Part shown: positions 21,373 through 24,673 of the stretch, one piece after another
How positions within the stretch are numbered: position 1 is the first letter of the stretch
How the letters are laid out: every line of letters starts with the position of its first letter
IMG/VR virus record: IMGVR_UViG_3300038626_000004
Location: 1-24,673 of that record
DNA length: 24,673 nucleotides
Direction: 5' to 3' (one strand)
From: a virus
The notes under the pieces: generated by a model
The model's database searches: none
Seen by the model: only the letters and a program-made list of their open reading frames with translations
Told to the model about the DNA's origin: nothing
Position numbers and translations under genes: made by a program

Positions 21373-21729
21373 ATGGAAACGAAACACACCAACGAAATCG
21401 CCGCTCTCCCCATCACCGGGTACACCGCAAGGATCACCGCTCGCACCTATGACTCGACGGCACCCGACCGTCCCGGCGCGGTGGACGCTACTATCTACCT
21501 CGACGGAGTGGAAGTCGGCGAGGTGACCCTAGTCCCCGGGCATGATGGCCAGATCTCTACCTGGGGGCCGGGGCTAGATCACTGGGCCGACGACAGACTC
21601 TCCGACCACATCGAGAGGATCGGATACAACGGGCCCCTCGGCGAGATCGGCGAGATCGACGAGATCGTAGAGGCCGTGCGCAAGGCCGACACCGAAGACG
21701 ACTCTGATCTGAGCGACACCGAAGAATAG
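21373..21729 (+). CDS. Acidic uncharacterised protein
   Basis: This is 118 aa from the ATG at 21373; a TTG at 21322 lies within the terminator's T tract and is rejected. It begins METKHTNEIAALPITGYTAR with a beta-rich N-terminal half (ITARTYDSTAPDRPG ... IYLDGVEVGEVTLVPGHDGQ), then a short helical part and a strongly acidic end (KADTEDDSDLSDTEE). The end is shared at DNA level with the gene at 20813-21058. The family is not recognised. It is convergent with the terminase gene, separated by a perfect palindrome. Confidence 0.6.
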   Translation: METKHTNEIAALPITGYTARITARTYDSTAPDRPGAVDATIYLDGVEVGEVTLVPGHDGQISTWGPGLDHWADDRLSDHIERIGYNGPLGEIGEIDEIVEAVRKADTEDDSDLSDTEE

Positions 21730-21735
21730 AGCAGG
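21705..21735 (+). repeat. 31-bp direct repeat, copy 2
   Basis: Exact copy of 21034-21064, here forming the end of the acidic-tailed gene. The 671-bp spacing spans the helix-turn-helix gene, its terminator and most of this gene. Confidence 0.85.
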
Positions 21736-21756
21736 TAGACGTACTCGGCTACACTG

Positions 21757-21774
21757 AGCGCGCCTAGGCGCGCT
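21757..21774. terminator. 18-bp perfect palindrome between convergent genes
   Basis: AGCGCGCCTAGGCGCGCT lies between the acidic-tailed gene (plus) and the terminase stop (minus, 21773-21775). It can fold on either strand with a 7-bp GC stem. There is no T tract, so it would be a weak or Rho-assisted bidirectional terminator, or a protein site. Confidence 0.5.
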
Positions 21775-23419
21775 ACAGGTTCCCCAGGGCGCTCATACGC
21801 TGCCCTGGGGTCATGCCGGACATGTCCGCTAGGGCTTGGGTCACCATATCCACCTGGTCGTCATAGGCGCCGTTAGGGAACGTGGCGAACTCCTCCACAA
21901 AGTCCTCGCGCCACGCGGCGTGACGGGGTAGGTAAACGTCCCCGGCCTCTACCGTGGGCAGACACGCCACAGCCCTCGAGACCTTACCGCCCTGAGGGTT
22001 GCACGGTACGACGCCCGAGAATTCGCGCGTTAGGGTCTCTATAGCTGCGGAGCCGTTGGCCTTGTCCTCGATCAGGATCTTCTGAATCCAAGGGTACTTC
22101 GCCTTCAGCGCTCGGATCTCCCCTATCATTTCGTTGTACCCCATTTTTCGCGCGATCACCTCGATAACGAAGCGCTTAGGGCCTCGAGCGATGATCACGC
22201 CCAGCGCTACCTGTGAAGTTCCCTCCTCTTTGAAGGTCGCGTCAACGCTAAGCGTGCTCTTGTCAAACTTGGGCACGCCTGAGGCGTTCATCTCGAGATT
22301 GTCATAGGTGCGCCAGAATTTCTTTTTGAACAGCCCCCCTTCGAGGGGGCTGGGGCGCTGCTGGAGCTGTCCAGCGGAGCCGTAGGAGCCCAGCTTTCGT
22401 TTTGTGGCCGCCAGTACCTTAGGCGTGTTTCGATCGGGGTGCAACACCTCACCTTCGGCTCGAGCGTCCACCCACCCGATGAAGCTAGGACCGTGCTTCA
22501 CCTTGCACGCGGCGCACACGATCGGTTTGCCTTCGTCGTTGTGCTCTGGCTCCCTCTCCATGGGGATCACAAGGTGGTGCCAGTCCACGCCCTCAGCGTC
22601 GGAGGCGCCCTTATCGAAGATCGTCCCGGTCAAGTCTCGCTCGTGGATCCGCTGCTGGATGAGGATCCTGATCGCTACGCGCTCGTCGTTCACGCGGTTG
22701 GATGCTGCGCGCCACTTGTCGGCTACGGCCTGTAGCTTCACGTCCGAGACGTCTTTCGAGTCGTTGGGGTCGTCTACTAGGATCGCATCCCCGCGCAAGC
22801 CGGTCACGGTCGCGTTTAGGCCCCTCGAGACCCGGTAGCCGCCTCGGGTGTTGTGGAAGTTTCGTACCCCGTCCTTGTCTTTGCGGAGCGTCCATCTCTT
22901 GCGCTCGGGTAGGGTCGCGATGAACCGCTCGTGGTACCACTCAGAGGTGATCAGCTGTTTGCTCAAGTCGGCGTCACGGTCGGCGACGGTCGGGTTAGCG
23001 GACAACGCGAGGACGCGCCATTCTGGCTTATGGATCCACGCCCACGCGGGCGCGTACACGGAGAGGATCCGACTCTTGAGTGTGCCAGGGGGTACATTGA
23101 CCGCCAAATTCTGGCAGATCTGATCGAAGTTGGGATCTGCCTGGGCTTGCCACTGCCCCTCGATCAAGGCTTGGACGTGATCGCACAGCACGTCGATGTG
23201 CCAGCCCCACTCAAGCGGGGTGGAGGGCTCGAGCACGTGCCAGCCTAGGCGCAGAAACTCGGCTAGGCTCCGCCTGCACAATTCCGCCTCGGACTGTACT
23301 AGCAGCGCCTGAAGGCCCGCCAGGGTGACGCCTGTGGGCAGTTCAGGGGTTTCAGACTGTGGCGGGGGACAGATCGGACAAGGGCCGACTAAGGCCGCTA
23401 GAAGGTGCTCACATGCCAT
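21773..23419 (-). CDS. terL: Terminase large subunit
   Basis: A 548-aa ATPase-nuclease that packages phage DNA. ATPase motifs: Walker A-like NVPPGTLKSR (108-117), Walker B ILVDDP (213-218), and the coupling segment IRILIQQRIHERDLTG (250-265), which is highly characteristic of this terminase family. The nuclease domain starts around 388, with acidic residues D393 (LSVDATF), E451/D452 (ILIEDKANG) and D520/D521/D524 (YDDQVDMV) as metal ligands. The N-terminus has a small Cys cluster (C3, C13, C16). The length is typical. It overlaps the small-subunit gene by 11 bp. It is separated from the portal by the plus-strand island, which is unusual. Confidence 0.92.
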   Translation of the reverse strand: MACEHLLAALVGPCPICPPPQSETPELPTGVTLAGLQALLVQSEAELCRRSLAEFLRLGWHVLEPSTPLEWGWHIDVLCDHVQALIEGQWQAQADPNFDQICQNLAVNVPPGTLKSRILSVYAPAWAWIHKPEWRVLALSANPTVADRDADLSKQLITSEWYHERFIATLPERKRWTLRKDKDGVRNFHNTRGGYRVSRGLNATVTGLRGDAILVDDPNDSKDVSDVKLQAVADKWRAASNRVNDERVAIRILIQQRIHERDLTGTIFDKGASDAEGVDWHHLVIPMEREPEHNDEGKPIVCAACKVKHGPSFIGWVDARAEGEVLHPDRNTPKVLAATKRKLGSYGSAGQLQQRPSPLEGGLFKKKFWRTYDNLEMNASGVPKFDKSTLSVDATFKEEGTSQVALGVIIARGPKRFVIEVIARKMGYNEMIGEIRALKAKYPWIQKILIEDKANGSAAIETLTREFSGVVPCNPQGGKVSRAVACLPTVEAGDVYLPRHAAWREDFVEEFATFPNGAYDDQVDMVTQALADMSGMTPGQRMSALGNL

Positions 23420-23816
23420 CCGGCGGCTTGGCCTCAGCCATGGACAGGATCGCGCCTACCTGGTCTCGCATGGCCAGGATCGCTTCGGTGGGGACGTTGG
23501 ACAGATCCGGCATACCTTCCGCGTCCTTGGCGTCCAGCTCGATCGTTGTGTTGACCGCTTTACCGAAGCCGCGATCAGCAAGCCAGACGAATGCGTCCCA
23601 CACCTCAGAGTGCTTGTAGACATTTTCAGCGTTGCGGAATACCCCGAGCGCGAACCGCACGAGCTCTGCGCCGTCGTCGGTCTGGGCGCGGATCATGGCC
23701 GCTAGGCCTTTGAATTGCTTGGGCCTTCCTACGGGATTCGGGTTTGCAGTCCCTTTTAGGAAGCGTCCTCTACTGTCACGCGATACGGCGGGTGGTTTGT
23801 CTAGTACGTTGGCCAC
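23409..23816 (-). CDS. terS: Small terminase-like protein with DUF5681-type N-terminus
   Basis: A 135-aa protein with a GTG start and AAAGGA at 7 nt. Residues 13-33 (SRDSRGRFLKGTANPNPVGR, then PK) match the DUF5681 pattern seen on many phage small terminase-like proteins. The rest is helical (GLAAMIRAQTDDGAELVRFA and on). It immediately precedes and overlaps the large subunit, which is the main reason for calling it the small terminase, the DNA-recognition partner. No helix-turn-helix is obvious, so the role rests on context. Confidence 0.68.
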   Translation of the reverse strand: MANVLDKPPAVSRDSRGRFLKGTANPNPVGRPKQFKGLAAMIRAQTDDGAELVRFALGVFRNAENVYKHSEVWDAFVWLADRGFGKAVNTTIELDAKDAEGMPDLSNVPTEAILAMRDQVGAILSMAEAKPPDGM

Positions 23817-23834
23817 GGTTTTTTCCTTTAGGGA

Positions 23835-23863
23835 AGGATAGCACGATCCGTACCGACGTACAA
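23835..23863 (-). promoter_or_regulatory. Promoter of the terminase operon
   Basis: On the minus strand TTGTAC (23863-23858), 17 bp, TATCCT (23840-23835), followed by a Shine-Dalgarno and the GTG at 23816. The -35 overlaps control motif site C, so the regulator that binds the motif would control the packaging genes. Confidence 0.5.
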
Positions 23864-23872
23864 AGGCACTAC
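23859..23872 (-). promoter_or_regulatory. GTAGTGC-N-Y-TTG-Y-A control motif, site C
   Basis: The minus strand reads GTAGTGCCTTTGTA and overlaps the -35 of the terminase promoter. Two further GTAGTGC half-sites lie in the same gap on the plus strand at 23998-24004 and 24027-24033. Confidence 0.5.
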
Positions 23873-24083
23873 GCCCCGGCCTCTTCGATCTCGCTCATAG
23901 GTTCTCCCAGGTTTTGCCAATGCGGGGCGCTCGCCACGGGGGTGCGGGGACGGTTCCAGGGTGGGTTGCACGGTTTGGGCCCTACCGCGAATCTGCTGTA
24001 GTGCATCTGTCCGGCGTTGTAAAGGTGTAGTGCAGATAGACTACGCGCCGGGATCTTTTATTTGTTACCACTGAACATTTATA
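23873..24083. other. Non-coding divergent region with half-sites
   Basis: Together with its flanks this is the only gene-free stretch over 300 bp (23817-24246). It holds two GTAGTGC half-sites 29 bp apart (23998 and 24027), the second followed by an inverted GTAG...CTAC. An AT-rich tract lies at about 24052-24086, with TACCACTGAACATTT at 24066-24080 that is shared with the first hairpin element. I see no convincing ORF here. Confidence 0.5.
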
Positions 24084-24207
24084 TTTGACGTTTCATGTTT
24101 CAGCGTGGTAGGGTAAGGACACTAACCGGTTGGCGGTGGTGAGGCCCCAGCCAAGGCACCCCACCCGCATCCCGGCTTAGTGTCCTTCCCTAATACTACC
24201 TAAGGTG
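24084..24207 (+). ncRNA. Duplicated covarying hairpin element, copy 2 (candidate structured RNA)
   Basis: Same architecture as the element at 16149-16270. AGGG (24110-24113) pairs with CCCT (24188-24191); after the same one-base T bulge AAGGACACTAA (24115-24125) pairs perfectly with TTAGTGTCCTT (24177-24187); CCGG (24126-24129) pairs with CCGG (24172-24175). The apex 24132-24172 is 40/41 identical to copy 1, while the arms are rewritten by compensatory changes. The upstream region is AT-rich and carries TTGACG at 24085-24090. It lies between the divergent terminase operon and the plus-strand gene at 24247. Confidence 0.65.
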
Positions 24208-24212
24208 TGTAT

Positions 24213-24241
24213 TTGGGTTTTCTTTACATTTGGAGTACAAC
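24213..24241 (+). promoter_or_regulatory. Candidate promoter of the right-end gene
   Basis: TTGGGT (24213-24218), 17 bp, TACAAC (24236-24241), five bases, then ATG at 24247. This mirrors the arrangement at 16284-16319 and suggests a leaderless start. However, GGAG at 24232-24235 could also act as a distant ribosome-binding site. Confidence 0.42.
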
Positions 24242-24246
24242 AAAAA

Positions 24247-24673
24247 ATGAAAAAGAGTCTGAAGCTAGAACGTAATGGTTATGTAGTACATGTAGAGTCA
24301 GCTCCTGGCAGTCCAGAGGAGGCCGCGCGCCAACTGGTCACACAAGCCGAAGCAATCGAGCGTCAACTAATCGAATCCTTCGGCAAAGAGGCCTTCGGCA
24401 AGAAAGGCGGGGCCAAGGTAGATGCAGCGGTGGCCACCCAAGACGATGAGGCTGTGTCTGCATGGCTAGAGACCCAAGACGCCCCACGGTCTCGGCGGTA
24501 CATCGCGGAGCACTGTCCACTACCTACCCACCGTGTGAACGCCGCGGTCAAACGCATGCTGAAGTCCGGCGCTCTCGAGCTGCGCCCAGCCACGTTCACC
24601 GACGTGCGGGGTACAGATCGCCCCATGCAGGGTGTTTTCTTCGCCGATAGCAGCAGAACGCCCTTGCTACCAC
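24247..24673 (+). CDS. Putative DNA-binding protein, partial (runs off the right edge)
   Basis: 142 codons from the ATG at 24247 to the edge with no stop. It begins MKKSLKLERNGYVVHVESAP, followed by a helix (EEAARQLVTQAEAIERQLIE). The part EAVSAWLETQDAPRSRRYIA followed by HRVNAAVKRMLKSGALELRP looks like a winged helix-turn-helix, the second segment being the recognition helix, but this is weak. It follows hairpin copy 2 just as the ribbon-helix-helix gene follows copy 1. It may be the first gene of a rightward early or regulatory operon. Confidence 0.6.
   Translation, partial: MKKSLKLERNGYVVHVESAPGSPEEAARQLVTQAEAIERQLIESFGKEAFGKKGGAKVDAAVATQDDEAVSAWLETQDAPRSRRYIAEHCPLPTHRVNAAVKRMLKSGALELRPATFTDVRGTDRPMQGVFFADSSRTPLLP

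Noticed and set aside
22404-23248. Several plus-strand ORFs of 70-140 codons opposite the large terminase
   Set aside because: Antisense to a gene with full ATPase and nuclease motifs; no recognisable domains.
16149-24207. The two hairpin elements as direct-repeat attachment sites bounding the terminase-portal segment
   Set aside because: The arms have diverged while keeping pairing, which points to structural selection rather than to identical recombination cores; the segment between holds core packaging genes.

Overview
The window is a segment of a contractile-tailed (myovirus-type) double-stranded DNA phage or prophage genome. A nearly complete virion-assembly cluster reads leftwards on the minus strand. 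Several plus-strand genes and two copies of an unusual hairpin element interrupt it. No integrase, replication gene, tRNA or rRNA is visible, so the host cannot be named. The lipobox on one gene and the amidase show only a peptidoglycan-bearing bacterial host. Both ends of the window cut through genes.

Layout in the order of minus-strand transcription (right to left): small terminase-like protein (23816-23409); large terminase (23419-21773); a plus-strand accessory island (19038-21729); DUF1073-type portal (18937-17390); Mu-F-like head morphogenesis protein (17397-16537); a short divergent pocket holding a plus-strand ribbon-helix-helix gene, a hairpin element and a GNAT acetyltransferase; DUF2213-type protease/scaffold (15635-14571); two small head proteins; DUF2184-type major capsid protein (13626-12640); connector, neck and tail-completion genes (12549-10059); a three-gene surface cassette (650-aa LamG-like protein, 128-aa unknown, HExxH lipoprotein); tail sheath, tube, frameshifted chaperone pair and tape measure (7183-3232); baseplate genes (Dit-like, plug, hub, gp138-type spike, gp25-like wedge, J-like wedge, the last running off the left edge). 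Together these build, fill and close the head, then assemble a contractile tail and its baseplate.

The plus-strand island between terminase and portal holds a translationally coupled chain: pentapeptide-repeat protein, zinc-ribbon-like protein, 58-aa protein, 14-aa ORF, Amidase_2 endolysin candidate. Three further small genes follow: a Cys-rich protein, a helix-turn-helix protein and an acidic-tailed protein. It looks like a lysis plus accessory module inserted into the late cluster.

The most striking signal is a duplicated element at about 16149-16270 and 24084-24207. The flanks and a 41-nt apex are almost identical, but the two stem arms between them differ by about eight compensatory base-pair changes. 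That is strong evidence of a selected hairpin, either RNA or single-stranded DNA. Each copy lies between divergent genes just upstream of a plus-strand gene with a likely leaderless start. A second network is a 14-bp motif, GTAGTGC-N-Y-TTG-Y-A, which reads as a TTGTAGT-type direct repeat with 11-bp period. It sits at four intergenic control regions and is a good candidate operator set for the phage ribbon-helix-helix protein.
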